From Paenibacillus crassostreae (GTDB taxonomy: Bacteria; Bacillota; Bacilli; Paenibacillales; Paenibacillaceae): a stretch of DNA of 64,000 bases. The position numbers were made by a program, and so were the translations under genes. Positions 1-7,755 of this stretch are shown here, in pieces; the first letter of the stretch is position 1; the number at the start of each line of letters is the position of its first letter. A model generated the notes under the pieces. It saw only the letters and a list, made by a program, of their open reading frames with translations, did not search any database and was not told where the DNA came from. The DNA is taken from the NCBI RefSeq assembly GCF_001857945.1, contig NZ_CP017770.1, forward strand, positions 3,038,001-3,102,000, read 5' to 3'.

Positions 1-1168
1 TAAAACAACATCTTATTGGAATCTGTATTCTAATACCGATTCTAATTCAAATATACAAGATCAAGTTACTAAACAAGCGATAGAAGAAGCGGCTGGGCTG
101 ATCCGTAAGGGTGGTGTCGTAGCTTTTCCAACGGAAACGGTATATGGGTTAGGAGCGGATGCTCGGAACACTACAGCGGTAGAAGCGGTATTCGCTGCAA
201 AAGGACGTCCCTCAGATAATCCACTTATCGTTCATATAGCTGACCGCTCGCAATTAACTGAGCTTATCGCTGATGTTCCTTCTGTTGCACTTACGCTTAT
301 GGATGCTTATTGGCCAGGTCCGCTCACGATTGTACTTCCGTTACTACCTAATGTCCTTTCATCCCGGGTTACGGCTGGTTTAGATACAGTAGGTGTACGT
401 ATGCCTGATCATCCTATTGCGTTAGCGTTGATTGCCGAAGCAAATTGTCCAGTTGCGGCACCAAGTGCGAATCGTTCGGGGCGACCAAGCCCGACCCTTG
501 CCTCACATGTGGTAGAAGATTTGGATGGTCGGATTGATGGAGTCTTAGACGGGGGACCAGCAGGAGTAGGTCTTGAATCTACTGTTATACGTGTATTTCC
601 GAATGGGGATGTTCAGGTGCTGCGGCCCGGAGGGATTACGATTGAACAGTTGTCTTCTGTGACAGGTGCTAAGGTTATTAGTGTAGGAGGTGCCTTAATA
701 GAAGCTCAATCAGCTGTATCTCCAGATCATCACAATGATATGGGGATACACCAATCTTATGCTGATATGGATAGTTCTGAACCGCCACGTTCTCCAGGAG
801 TGAAGTATGCACACTATGCTCCGCATGGACAACTAACCATTGTTCGAGGATCATCCCCTCAGGCTGTTAGAGATCGGATAATTTCTATGTTGGGAGAATA
901 TACATTGGATGGGAACGTAACAGGATTGCTTGCTTTTGACGAACATCTTTCAGGCTACCCTGCGAATTCGGCGAACTATATTATATCACTTGGGTCGTTG
1001 GCTACGCCTGCTGAGGCAGCTTATAAGCTGTATGCAGCTTTGCGTTTTTGTGATGAGAAAGGTGTCACTTTTATGTTAGCTGAGGCATGTTCCGAAGAGG
1101 GACTTGGTGAGGCGGTAATGAATCGTTTGATTAAGGCAGCAGGAGGACGTGTTCTCGATCTGAGTTAA
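1..1168 (+). CDS. ywlC: L-threonylcarbamoyladenylate synthase (Sua5/YwlC), 5' end cut
   Basis: Makes threonylcarbamoyl-AMP from threonine, bicarbonate and ATP, the first step of the t6A37 modification of ANN-decoding tRNAs in the cytoplasm. The frame is open from base 2. It reads FPTETVYGLGAD and KGRPSDNPLIVHIAD, the YrdC-domain nucleotide/threonine site, before the first ATG at base 299, so that ATG cannot be the start and the true start lies left of the window. APSAN.SG.PSPT and ESTV motifs follow. The C-terminal third (SPGVKYAHYAP onward, ending MNRLIKAAGGRV) is the Sua5 domain, so this is the long Sua5 type rather than short TsaC. mntP follows after a 69-bp gap, as in the Bacillus ywl region. 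Product call is firm; the N-terminus is unseen. Confidence 0.95.
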   Translation, partial: KTTSYWNLYSNTDSNSNIQDQVTKQAIEEAAGLIRKGGVVAFPTETVYGLGADARNTTAVEAVFAAKGRPSDNPLIVHIADRSQLTELIADVPSVALTLMDAYWPGPLTIVLPLLPNVLSSRVTAGLDTVGVRMPDHPIALALIAEANCPVAAPSANRSGRPSPTLASHVVEDLDGRIDGVLDGGPAGVGLESTVIRVFPNGDVQVLRPGGITIEQLSSVTGAKVISVGGALIEAQSAVSPDHHNDMGIHQSYADMDSSEPPRSPGVKYAHYAPHGQLTIVRGSSPQAVRDRIISMLGEYTLDGNVTGLLAFDEHLSGYPANSANYIISLGSLATPAEAAYKLYAALRFCDEKGVTFMLAEACSEEGLGEAVMNRLIKAAGGRVLDLS

Positions 1169-1237
1169 ATTGTATCATGTTTTACATCTTGTCCGCATAT
1201 GGTTGTACAAAGGTACAAACGATGTGGAGGAGTACAT

Positions 1238-1798
1238 ATGTTGGAAGCTTCTGTCCACTGGGGGCAGCTGATTACGATAGGATTGATGGCAGTAGCCTTA
1301 GGGATGGATGCTTTGTCGTTGGGCGTAGGAATTGGTATGAGAGGGATTCGCTTGCTACATGTACTGAGAATTAGTTTGTTGATCGGTATTTTCCACATGT
1401 TAATGCCTTTGTTGGGGATATTTGCTGGGCATTATATAAGCTCCTTATTGGGACAAGTGACCGGGTATGCTGCGGGAGGATTGTTAGTCGTGCTTGGGGT
1501 GCATATGATCATTAATTCCTATCGTAAAGGTACTACCACAATGATAGATTATCATGCATGGGCAGGTATGATTCTCTTTTCATTTAGTGTGAGTATAGAC
1601 TCTTTTTCGGTAGGAGTATCCTTAGGGATGTTTAAGAGCGAACTTTTGTTGACCGTTCTGATCTTTGGAATCTTTGGTGCACTTATGTCCATGATGGGTC
1701 TCCTTCTGGGCAGAAGAGTGAGCGATAAATTAGGCAGCTATGGTGAAGCTATAGGTGGTACAATTTTGCTCGCATTTGGAATCATGTTTATATTATGA
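1238..1798 (+). CDS. mntP: Manganese efflux pump MntP
   Basis: Inner-membrane Mn(II) exporter that protects the cell from manganese overload. The 186-residue product has about six hydrophobic helices. It carries the duplicated family motifs GMDALSLGVGIG near the N-terminus and SIDSFSVGVSLG in the middle, whose acidic residues are thought to bind the metal in this family. I chose ATG 1238 because TGGAGG lies 7 bases upstream; an in-frame ATG at 1199 would add 13 residues but lacks a ribosome site. A small hairpin (TTGTAC at 1203-1208 with GTACAA at 1213-1218) sits just before the Shine-Dalgarno. I see no yybP-ykoY manganese riboswitch, since the gap to ywlC is too short. Likely co-transcribed with ywlC. 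Confidence 0.93.
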   Translation: MLEASVHWGQLITIGLMAVALGMDALSLGVGIGMRGIRLLHVLRISLLIGIFHMLMPLLGIFAGHYISSLLGQVTGYAAGGLLVVLGVHMIINSYRKGTTTMIDYHAWAGMILFSFSVSIDSFSVGVSLGMFKSELLLTVLIFGIFGALMSMMGLLLGRRVSDKLGSYGEAIGGTILLAFGIMFIL

Positions 1799-1861
1799 GA
1801 TGGATATTGAAACGATAAAAGATGATGGACGAACTAATTGTTTAAGATATCCTAACGAAAA

Positions 1862-1912
1862 AAACAGGTGCCTCCCAGCCATTAAAAGCTGATAGACACC
1901 TGTTTCTTTATG
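1862..1912 (+). terminator. Rho-independent terminator after mntP
   Basis: Perfect 9-bp stem AAACAGGTG (1862-1870) with CACCTGTTT (1897-1905), a 26-base loop, and a T-rich tail. It ends the ywlC-mntP transcript. Confidence 0.75.
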
Positions 1913-1929
1913 TTATAGAGGTAAGAGAT

Positions 1930-2018
1930 ATAGACCTTAAATTTCTCTATGGTCTTCTGTAAATCTTCGGACATAATTTCAAGTGTTGAGAGGATGATGC
2001 GAACTCTTCTGAATGTAG
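1930..2018 (-). pseudogene. Frameshifted 3' remnant of a methyl-accepting chemotaxis protein
   Basis: Read on the - strand, one frame gives SEEFASSSQHL. The next frame then gives EIMSEDLQKTIEKFKVY. Joined across a one-base shift these match the very C-terminus of chemotaxis receptors, a run of SEEVAASSQ.L..M.EDL followed by a KF(K/Q)V ending. No receptor sequence lies upstream on the - strand: the fragment stops at an in-frame stop and then meets the palindromic repeat at 2034-2153. I infer the last few codons of a lost receptor gene. The match is from family knowledge only and the fragment is under 30 residues. Confidence 0.45.
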
Positions 2019-2033
2019 TTAATTGTTTTACTT

Positions 2034-2153
2034 AGAATCAATTTCATAATTACGCAAACTCACTTAAATGTAACTATATATTGACGGAATAAATCACTCC
2101 GTTCAATATATAGTACTTATTTAAGCTACATAGACGATTATGAAATTGATTCT
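2034..2153. repeat. Long palindromic repeat, copy 1 (120 bp)
   Basis: Perfect 17-bp terminal inverted repeats AGAATCAATTTCATAAT (2034-2050) and ATTATGAAATTGATTCT (2137-2153). Inside is a second long stem: ACTATATATTGACGGA pairs with TCCGTTCAATATATAGT apart from one extra base. The same termini recur at 17047-17108 around a shorter centre. No coding capacity. Probably a mobile or once-mobile palindromic element able to form a cruciform; no target duplication is obvious. Confidence 0.8.
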
Positions 2154-2263
2154 ATTTATTACTATTTTTTTTTCTTTGATAAAGAAAGGATTCGGTGGGA
2201 TATATTAATTAGGAGTTTGAAATCTAGTTATGAGCTCAATCCTTGGTGATTAATCTGACTGAT

Positions 2264-2299
2264 TTGCAAATGATCCTAATTGTAACTATAATAGTTACA
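2264..2299 (+). promoter_or_regulatory. Sigma-A promoter with a perfect operator palindrome over the -10 box
   Basis: TTGCAA (2264-2269), a 17-base spacer and TATAAT (2287-2292). The -10 box lies inside the perfect palindrome TGTAACTAT-A-ATAGTTACA (2281-2299), which has 9-bp arms around one central base. A repressor dimer here would block the promoter. The dyad is of the kind bound by MarR or HxlR/DUF24 redox- or quinone-sensing repressors, but no regulator gene lies nearby, so its identity is open. Confidence 0.75.
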
Positions 2300-2334
2300 G
2301 TAATATAAATATATAATGTTGGAGGATTGATCCG

Positions 2335-3453
2335 ATGGATGCTAAGTATAATCCGCTGTTTGAATCATTTACTTTCCGTAGTGGTGTTAAGTTAGAGAAC
2401 CGTGTTGTGATGGCACCTATGACGAACTGGTCTTCAAATCTAGATGGCACAGTCTCAGATGCTGAGATTGATTACTATAGCCGTAGAGCTGGTGGAGTGG
2501 GTTTGGTGATTACGGCATGTACGAATGTCTCCGTGAATGGTCAAGGATTTCATGGAGAGTTCGCAGGTTTCAGTGATGAGATGATTCCTAGCTTGGCTAG
2601 ATTAGCAACTACGATTAAGGAAAAAGGGTCGAAAGCGGTGTTGCAAATTTTTCATGGTGGAAGGCAATGTCCACCTGAACTCGTAAATGGTGATGTGGTT
2701 AGTGCAAGTGCAGTGCCGACAGATGATGGGAAAGTGACACCACGTGCCCTTTCAGATGAGGAAATCCTAGCTATTATTCAAGATTTTAGCGAAGTGACCC
2801 GTAGAGCTATTGAAGCTGGTTATGACGGTGTAGAAATTCATGGAGCTAACAATTACTTGATACATCAGTTTTTCTCTGGTTTTACGAATCGCCGCGAAGA
2901 TCGTTGGGGAGGAAATGTTGAGAATCGTTTGGCATTCCCACTAGCTGTTGTGGACGCTGTTAAGAAAGCGGTGGCGGAATATGCGAAGGGTCCATTCTTA
3001 GTAGGTTACCGTTTGTCTCCTGAAGAACCAGAGGATGAGGGTATTACCATGAAAGATACATTCGTATTGCTTGATGCATTAGCCAAGAAAGATCTTGATT
3101 ATATCCACGTTTCTCTTATGGATTTCTGGTCGGAGCCTAGACGTGGTGTAGAAGGAAAAGGCTTGTCACGCATGGAATTGATTAGAGATCATGTTGGGAA
3201 ACGTGTTCCGATCATGGGTGTAGGTTCTATCCAGACAGCGGATGATGGCTTGAAAGCTCTTGAGATAGGAATACCACTGATAGCTCTGGGTAGAGAACTT
3301 ATTGCTGAACCAGATTGGGTGGAGAAGATACAATCAGGCAGAGAAGAAGATATAGCTACAACAGTAAGTAGGGAAGCGCAGGAAGTATTGGTGGTTCCAG
3401 ATCCATTATGGCAAGCTATAATAGGTAGTCCGGGTTGGTTCCCGGTGGTGTAA
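2335..3453 (+). CDS. NADH:flavin oxidoreductase, old yellow enzyme family (YqiG-like)
   Basis: Cytoplasmic FMN enzyme that reduces activated C=C bonds of electrophiles such as enones, quinone-like compounds or nitro compounds using NAD(P)H. The 372 residues form one TIM barrel. Visible are the N-terminal LENRVVMAPMT strand, LQIFHGGRQC, the family signature HGANNYLIHQFFSGFTN with the following RREDRWGG, and a late GVGSIQTADDG/LGRELIAEPD phosphate-binding region. Start ATG 2335 follows TTGGAGGATTGATCC. It is a single-gene unit: its own promoter with a palindromic operator upstream and a strong hairpin downstream. This fits an inducible detoxification gene, as known for other family members, but the physiological substrate cannot be read from sequence. 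Length matches Bacillus YqiG. Confidence 0.88.
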   Translation: MDAKYNPLFESFTFRSGVKLENRVVMAPMTNWSSNLDGTVSDAEIDYYSRRAGGVGLVITACTNVSVNGQGFHGEFAGFSDEMIPSLARLATTIKEKGSKAVLQIFHGGRQCPPELVNGDVVSASAVPTDDGKVTPRALSDEEILAIIQDFSEVTRRAIEAGYDGVEIHGANNYLIHQFFSGFTNRREDRWGGNVENRLAFPLAVVDAVKKAVAEYAKGPFLVGYRLSPEEPEDEGITMKDTFVLLDALAKKDLDYIHVSLMDFWSEPRRGVEGKGLSRMELIRDHVGKRVPIMGVGSIQTADDGLKALEIGIPLIALGRELIAEPDWVEKIQSGREEDIATTVSREAQEVLVVPDPLWQAIIGSPGWFPVV

Positions 3454-3491
3454 TGTTGCTATAGTACAATTAAACATAGGACTGTTGAGAT

Positions 3492-3538
3492 ACAGCCGTT
3501 TCCCCTTCTCTGATATGAGAAGGGGAAACGGCTGTTTA
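3492..3538 (+). terminator. Very strong hairpin after the oxidoreductase gene
   Basis: Perfect 19-bp stem ACAGCCGTTTCCCCTTCTC (3492-3510) with its complement at 3517-3535 and a 6-base loop. The T tail is short (TTT). Likely terminator. Confidence 0.75.
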
Positions 3539-3603
3539 GCATCTCTGGAAGAAAAGATATATAATACAATAATGAAGTTCAGATATGGAGGTGAGCAGAC
3601 GAG

Positions 3604-4185
3604 TTGCGAATATTATTTGTATGTACAGGAAATACATGCCGCAGCCCGATGGCGGAAGCTCTGCTTCGAAAGTTAGCTAAGGAACGTGGACTGAAGCTTG
3701 AAGTGAGTTCTGCTGGCGTAGCTGCAATGGAGGGTACCCCCATTTCTAGGCATGCGGAAGCAGTATTACGAGATCATAATATTGATGATAAGATCGTCTC
3801 GCAACCCTTGAGATTGAGTGTTGTTCAAGCCAGTGATCTGATCCTAACCTTAACGCAAAGTCATAAACAACATGTGCTTCGTTTGTTTCCGGAGGTCGTT
3901 GGTAAAATTTATACTTTAAAGGAATATGCTGAAGATGATGAACAAGTTCTACGAGACTTAGCGGAACTGGATAGTCTAGTTGCGACTTTGGCTATGAATA
4001 GAGCTTTAGGGAAACCTATGAATGATGGGGAGCATGAAAGATTGATTGAGATTCAGCAAAGAATACCAAGCTTTGATGTGTCAGATCCATTTGGAGGTTC
4101 AAGAGAAGATTATGATGTGGCAGCAGCTGAAATTCGCACAGCAATTGATCGTATTGTCGATAAGTTGTTGGGTTTGGGTCATTAG
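3604..4185 (+). CDS. ywlE: Protein-arginine phosphatase YwlE (low-molecular-weight phosphatase fold)
   Basis: Removes phosphate from arginine residues marked by the McsB kinase, counteracting McsB control of CtsR and ClpCP targeting; also resembles protein-tyrosine phosphatases. The catalytic P-loop is CTGNTCRS, with nucleophile C7 and R13. Thr11 in this loop is the residue known to give arginine specificity in Bacillus YwlE. The general-acid Asp is D161 in DPFGG. At 193 residues it is about 40 longer than YwlE because of an insert between KEY (about 108) and DPFGG. The insert is rich in D, E, L and R. Start TTG 3604 is chosen because GGAGGTG lies about 10 bases upstream. Between yqiG-like and rpiB, as in the ywl cluster. 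Confidence 0.9.
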   Translation: MRILFVCTGNTCRSPMAEALLRKLAKERGLKLEVSSAGVAAMEGTPISRHAEAVLRDHNIDDKIVSQPLRLSVVQASDLILTLTQSHKQHVLRLFPEVVGKIYTLKEYAEDDEQVLRDLAELDSLVATLAMNRALGKPMNDGEHERLIEIQQRIPSFDVSDPFGGSREDYDVAAAEIRTAIDRIVDKLLGLGH

Positions 4186-4192
4186 AATATCG

Positions 4193-4221
4193 TTGCTTTT
4201 CATAGTCTTTTGTTTTATTAT
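4193..4221 (+). promoter_or_regulatory. Candidate promoter of the riboswitch-rpiB-ywlG-glyA transcript
   Basis: TTGCTT (4193-4198), 17-base spacer, TATTAT (4216-4221). It sits just after the ywlE stop and about 20 bases before the ZTP aptamer, the expected place. Confidence 0.55.
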
Positions 4222-4239
4222 GAAAAAAGAAGAACAATC

Positions 4240-4316
4240 GGTTCCGATGTAACTGGCGACGCGGTGGATGAAACCACGATGGAGCATCGGAATATACGGC
4301 CGGTCGCCTGGGCACA
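4240..4316 (+). ncRNA. ZTP riboswitch (pfl motif)
   Basis: Senses ZMP/ZTP, the purine intermediates that accumulate when 10-formyl-tetrahydrofolate runs short. Conserved pieces in order: stem TTCCGATG (4242-4249) with CATCGGAA (4285-4292), ACTGGCGA, the GGTGGAT..AACCAC hairpin, GGAGC, and the pseudoknot strand GGTCGCCTGGGCA (about 4301-4313). An intrinsic terminator follows at once, so control is probably by transcription termination. The downstream operon ends in glyA, a standard folate one-carbon target of this class. Confidence 0.93.
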
Positions 4317-4354
4317 AGAGCAATTCTACGGAAATCCGTAGACTGCTCTTTTTT
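4316..4354 (+). terminator. Riboswitch-controlled terminator
   Basis: AAGAGCA and CTACGGA pair with TCCGTAG and TGCTCTT around a short A/T loop, with small internal mismatches, followed by a run of T. It starts where the ZTP aptamer pseudoknot ends, as expected for a ligand-controlled expression platform. Confidence 0.88.
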
Positions 4355-4424
4355 CGTCTTTTGGTCAGAAATTAGGTATAATGGTACAAGACAAAAGAGG
4401 AATACATGGGAGGTTTTTCATCAG

Positions 4425-4874
4425 ATGAAGATTGCTTTAGGAACAGATCATGGTGGCGTTCGGTTGAAAGAGGATATCGTTAATGTCATTCAGAAGTTAG
4501 GACATGAAGTAGTGGACGTAGGGTGTAATTGCACGGATTCCGTTGATTATCCAGATTATGCACTTCCAGTCTGTGATATGGTTACAGCGGGTGAAGTTGA
4601 TCGAGGTATTCTGGTGTGCGGAACTGGGATTGGCATGAGTATTGCAGCTAATAAAGTGGCTGGTATCCGTTGTGCACTTGTCCATGATGTCTTCTCTGCA
4701 AAGGCAACACGAGAACATAATGATACAAATGTGTTGGCTCTTGGAGAACGTGTAATTGGACCAGGATTAGCTAGTGAGATCGTGAAAGAATGGCTTGTAA
4801 CGGAATTTAGTGGAGAAGAACGTCATGTAAACCGTGTGAATAAGATCAGACTTATTGAAGAACGTAATTTGTAA
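4425..4874 (+). CDS. rpiB: Ribose-5-phosphate isomerase B
   Basis: Interconverts ribose 5-phosphate and ribulose 5-phosphate in the pentose phosphate pathway, supplying ribose for PRPP and purines. The 149-residue protein has the RpiB/LacAB fold. It shows GTDHGG at the N-terminus for phosphate binding, DYPDYA, the catalytic-cysteine loop CGTGIGMSI (C65), and EHNDTNVLALG near the C-terminus. Start ATG 4425 follows GGGAGG by 11 bases. It is the first gene after the ZTP riboswitch, followed 19 bp later by ywlG and then glyA. Riboswitch control makes sense because all three serve nucleotide and one-carbon supply. A -10-like TATAAT at 4377-4382 may give some riboswitch-independent transcription, but I see no good -35. 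Confidence 0.95.
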   Translation: MKIALGTDHGGVRLKEDIVNVIQKLGHEVVDVGCNCTDSVDYPDYALPVCDMVTAGEVDRGILVCGTGIGMSIAANKVAGIRCALVHDVFSAKATREHNDTNVLALGERVIGPGLASEIVKEWLVTEFSGEERHVNRVNKIRLIEERNL

Positions 4875-4893
4875 CACTAAAGGGGATTTCATC

Positions 4894-5502
4894 ATGGATC
4901 AAGGATTGCAATCAACAGGTGTGTCTCTGAAAGACCAAGTCGCTCAGGTCGTACGGGAAGTTGCAGAATCTGCTCAGTTAGGTCCGGGGAAAATACTAGT
5001 TGTGGGTACAAGTACAAGTGAAGTAGTGGGTAGTCATATTGGTACTAGTGGGGCCTTAGAAGTTGCGAATGAATTGCTTCTTGGTATTGAAGAGGTTCGT
5101 AAAGAACGGGGATTCTATGTTGTGTATCAATGTTGTGAGCATTTGAATAGATCGCTAGTCATGGAAAGAAAGCTCCTTGAAGACCTTCGCTTAATAGAAG
5201 TTGCTGCAGTTCCTTATCCTAAAGCGGGAGGTTCCATGGCTTCTGCTGCATATCGGATGATGCTTGAACCCTGTCTAGCTGAAAGTGTAGAAGCGCACGC
5301 TGGAATTGACATTGGCGAGACGATGATTGGGATGCATTTACGGCGTGTCGCCGTTCCTTTTCGCCCAAGCCTTCGAAATATAGGGCAGGCACGAGTAAAT
5401 GCGGCTTATACCCGTCCGAAGTTGATTGGCGGGGAAAGAGCACATTATCAGTTGGAAGAGACAGTCTCCATACAACACGATGATTCAAATCATTGTGATT
5501 AA
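4894..5502 (+). CDS. ywlG: YwlG family protein (TIGR01440, UPF0340)
   Basis: Conserved firmicute protein of unknown biochemical function. The 202-residue product shows the family features: VVGTSTSEVVG.HIGT.GA near residue 45-60, YQCCEHLNRSLV, and the late HAGIDIG..MIGMHLRRVAVP and IG.ARVN.A..RPKLIGG segments. There is no signal peptide. I place the start at ATG 4894, after AAGGGGAT. An upstream in-frame TTG (4855) overlaps rpiB and has no ribosome site. It is the middle gene of the riboswitch operon rpiB-ywlG-glyA, an order shared with Bacillus. Linkage suggests a role near one-carbon or nucleotide metabolism, which is inference only. Confidence 0.88.
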   Translation: MDQGLQSTGVSLKDQVAQVVREVAESAQLGPGKILVVGTSTSEVVGSHIGTSGALEVANELLLGIEEVRKERGFYVVYQCCEHLNRSLVMERKLLEDLRLIEVAAVPYPKAGGSMASAAYRMMLEPCLAESVEAHAGIDIGETMIGMHLRRVAVPFRPSLRNIGQARVNAAYTRPKLIGGERAHYQLEETVSIQHDDSNHCD

Positions 5503-5521
5503 ACATCAAGAAGTAACGCTC

Positions 5522-5604
5522 AAAAAACTTTAAAGTATATGCTTCCGATGCTAGTTTTTTCGAAGATTATTCACGAAGATTATGCTATAAAAAACTTTTA
5601 GGAG
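5522..5604 (+). repeat. Shine-Dalgarno-proximal hairpin repeat upstream of glyA
   Basis: Degenerate member of a family seen at five places here. The head ATGCTTCCGATGCTAG (5539-5554) is followed by AGTTTTTT (5553-5560) and, after a loop, AAAAAACT (5589-5596). Then comes TTTAGGAGG, the glyA ribosome site. A second AAAAAACT at 5522-5529 could pair with the same AGTTTTTT, so two foldings compete. Confidence 0.6.
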
Positions 5605-5612
5605 GAATAAAA

Positions 5613-6860
5613 ATGGAACAATTACGCAAGGCTGACCCAGATGTATTAGAGGCTATGAACTTAGAACTTAAACGTCAACGTAACAACATTGAACTTATCG
5701 CGTCTGAGAATATCGTGAGTGAAGCTGTGATGGAGGCTATGGGATCTGTTTTAACTAACAAATATGCAGAGGGTTACCCAGGTAAAAGATATTATGGCGG
5801 TTGTGAACGTGTAGATATCGTAGAGGATATTGCACGTGATCGTGCCAAACAATTGTTTGGAGCAGAGCATGTAAATGTACAACCACACTCTGGAGCTCAA
5901 GCGAATATGGCTGTTTATACTGCTGTACTTAATCCTGGAGACACGGTGCTAGGTATGAATCTTGCTCACGGTGGGCATTTAACTCACGGAAGTCCAGTTA
6001 ATGCATCGGGTCTTTTGTATAACTTTGTTCCATATGGCGTACAGGAGGATTCTTTCCTTATTGATTATGATGAAGTTCGTAAAATTGCTTTTAAACACCG
6101 TCCTCGTCTAATTGTTGCTGGTGCAAGTGCCTATCCGCGTACGATTGATTTCGAAGCGTTGGCTTCCATTGCCAATGATGTAGGAGCGTTATTCATGGTC
6201 GATATGGCTCATATTGCCGGGCTGGTTGCGGGTGGAGTTCACCCAAGTCCAGTTCCACATGCTCATTTTGTAACTACAACAACTCATAAGACTCTACGTG
6301 GTCCACGTGGTGGGATGATTATATGCAAGCAACCTTGGGCACAAGCGATTGATAAAGCGGTATTCCCAGGAACACAAGGTGGTCCTCTAATGCATGTTAT
6401 CGCATCTAAAGCAGTTGCGCTTAAAGAAGCGTTGGATCCATCTTTCAAAACTTATGCACAGAACGTTGTTAAGAACGCTAAAGTATTGGCAGAGACACTT
6501 ATTCGTGAAGGCCTGAACATCGTATCTGGTGGTACGGATAACCACTTGCTATTAGTTGACACTCGTAGCGTGAATATTACGGGTAAAGTAGCGGAGAAAG
6601 TGTTAGATTCTATTGGGATAACAGTAAATAAGAATGCGATTCCTTTTGATCCTACAAGTCCATTTGTAACGAGTGGTATTCGTATCGGAACTCCAGCTGC
6701 AACAACACGTGGCATGGATGAAAAAGCGATGGTTACGATTGGTGAGATCATTGCACTAGCTCTCAAGAATCCAGAGAACGAGGCTATACTAGCCCAAGCG
6801 GCTATTAGAGTAACTGCATTGACAGATCAATATCCGCTTTATCCAGAATTGGAATACTAA
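5613..6860 (+). CDS. glyA: Serine hydroxymethyltransferase
   Basis: PLP enzyme converting serine plus tetrahydrofolate to glycine plus 5,10-methylene-tetrahydrofolate, the main entry of one-carbon units for purines, thymidylate and methionine. The 415-residue length is normal. Landmarks are ELIASEN near the N-terminus, [17 protein letters not shown] (cofactor binding), [10 protein letters not shown] (the Asp contacting the PLP ring), [14 protein letters not shown] with PLP lysine K226, and [13 protein letters not shown]. Start ATG 5613 follows AGGAGGAAT, which lies directly after a repeat hairpin. Last gene of the ZTP-riboswitch operon, fitting its folate role, and closed by a strong terminator. 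Confidence 0.98.
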   Translation: MEQLRKADPDVLEAMNLELKRQRNNIELIASENIVSEAVMEAMGSVLTNKYAEGYPGKRYYGGCERVDIVEDIARDRAKQLFGAEHVNVQPHSGAQANMAVYTAVLNPGDTVLGMNLAHGGHLTHGSPVNASGLLYNFVPYGVQEDSFLIDYDEVRKIAFKHRPRLIVAGASAYPRTIDFEALASIANDVGALFMVDMAHIAGLVAGGVHPSPVPHAHFVTTTTHKTLRGPRGGMIICKQPWAQAIDKAVFPGTQGGPLMHVIASKAVALKEALDPSFKTYAQNVVKNAKVLAETLIREGLNIVSGGTDNHLLLVDTRSVNITGKVAEKVLDSIGITVNKNAIPFDPTSPFVTSGIRIGTPAATTRGMDEKAMVTIGEIIALALKNPENEAILAQAAIRVTALTDQYPLYPELEY

Positions 6861-6902
6861 TCTTAGGGTTTGACACTTATACTTTCATATATTTTAAACA
6901 AG

Positions 6903-6940
6903 ACGAGCACTAGAAATAATCTAGTGCTCGTTTTATTTTG
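6903..6940 (+). terminator. Terminator of the rpiB-ywlG-glyA operon
   Basis: Perfect 12-bp stem ACGAGCACTAGA (6903-6914) and TCTAGTGCTCGT (6920-6931), 5-base loop, then TTTATTTTG. Confidence 0.92.
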
Positions 6941-7100
6941 CTTGATGATATGAAATATGGTTAATTACATCATTCAATTTCGTTTGTTGAGATCAATGTA
7001 CGTGCAAAGTCTTATCCTAAAATGATATAATAGTTAAGATTTGAACACACTACGGCTATTAAGCTAAATATGAAGACATACGAATATCCAGGAGGACATT

Positions 7101-7736
7101 ATGGGACAAAAAAAATTGGTGATTTGTGATCACCCTTTAATTCAACACAAGCTAACATTCATCCGTGACGTGCAGACGAACACGAAGGATTTCAGAGAGC
7201 TTGTTGACGAAGTGGCGACGCTTATGGCATATGAGATTACAAGAGAGATACCTTTAGAGACGGTTACGGTACGTACACCTGTAGCAGAGACACAGAGTCG
7301 TGTTATTTCAGGCCGTATGCTAGGTCTTGTGCCTATTCTGCGTGCAGGATTAGGGATGTTAGATGGCGTATTGAAGTTACTACCAGCGGCTAAAGTGGGT
7401 CATGTTGGCCTGTTTCGTGATCCAGAAACATTGCAACCGGTTGAATACTATACGAAATTACCAACGGATGTTACTGAACGCGAATTGATTGTAATTGACC
7501 CAATGCTGGCAACGGGCGGATCCGCTATTGCAGCAATTGATGTACTGAAGAAACGTGGCTGTACTCAAATTAAGATGATGAATCTAATTGCAGCTCCAGA
7601 AGGTGTTAAGGCTGTTCATGATGCTCATCCTGACGTAGATATCTATGTTGCGGCATTGGACGAGCGGTTGGATGAACATGGTTATATTATTCCTGGATTA
7701 GGGGATGCTGGAGACCGTCTATACGGTACTAAGTAA
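7101..7736 (+). CDS. upp: Uracil phosphoribosyltransferase
   Basis: Salvages uracil to UMP using PRPP. The 211-residue protein is full length. It has the N-terminal [26 protein letters not shown] (substrate loop), the PRPP-binding [10 protein letters not shown] at about 131-140, and the C-terminal [10 protein letters not shown] expected of the family. Start ATG 7101 follows CCAGGAGGACATT. A -10-like TATAAT lies at 7026-7031 without a convincing -35. mnaA follows 19 bp after the stop, so the two are probably co-transcribed; in Bacillus upp likewise sits between glyA and the atp operon. Confidence 0.97.
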   Translation: MGQKKLVICDHPLIQHKLTFIRDVQTNTKDFRELVDEVATLMAYEITREIPLETVTVRTPVAETQSRVISGRMLGLVPILRAGLGMLDGVLKLLPAAKVGHVGLFRDPETLQPVEYYTKLPTDVTERELIVIDPMLATGGSAIAAIDVLKKRGCTQIKMMNLIAAPEGVKAVHDAHPDVDIYVAALDERLDEHGYIIPGLGDAGDRLYGTK

Positions 7737-7755
7737 GGAAAGGAGGGTTCAATCC

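Larger units (their letters stand above)
1799..2334. other. Gene-free stretch between mntP and the oxidoreductase
   Basis: Holds, in order: the mntP terminator, a chemotaxis-receptor remnant on the - strand, the 120-bp palindromic repeat, and the promoter/operator of the next gene. The part from about 2155 to 2260 shows nothing I can name. Confidence 0.7.

Noticed and set aside
1169..1237. yybP-ykoY manganese riboswitch before mntP
   Set aside because: The 69-base gap is too short and lacks the conserved loops; only a small hairpin is present.
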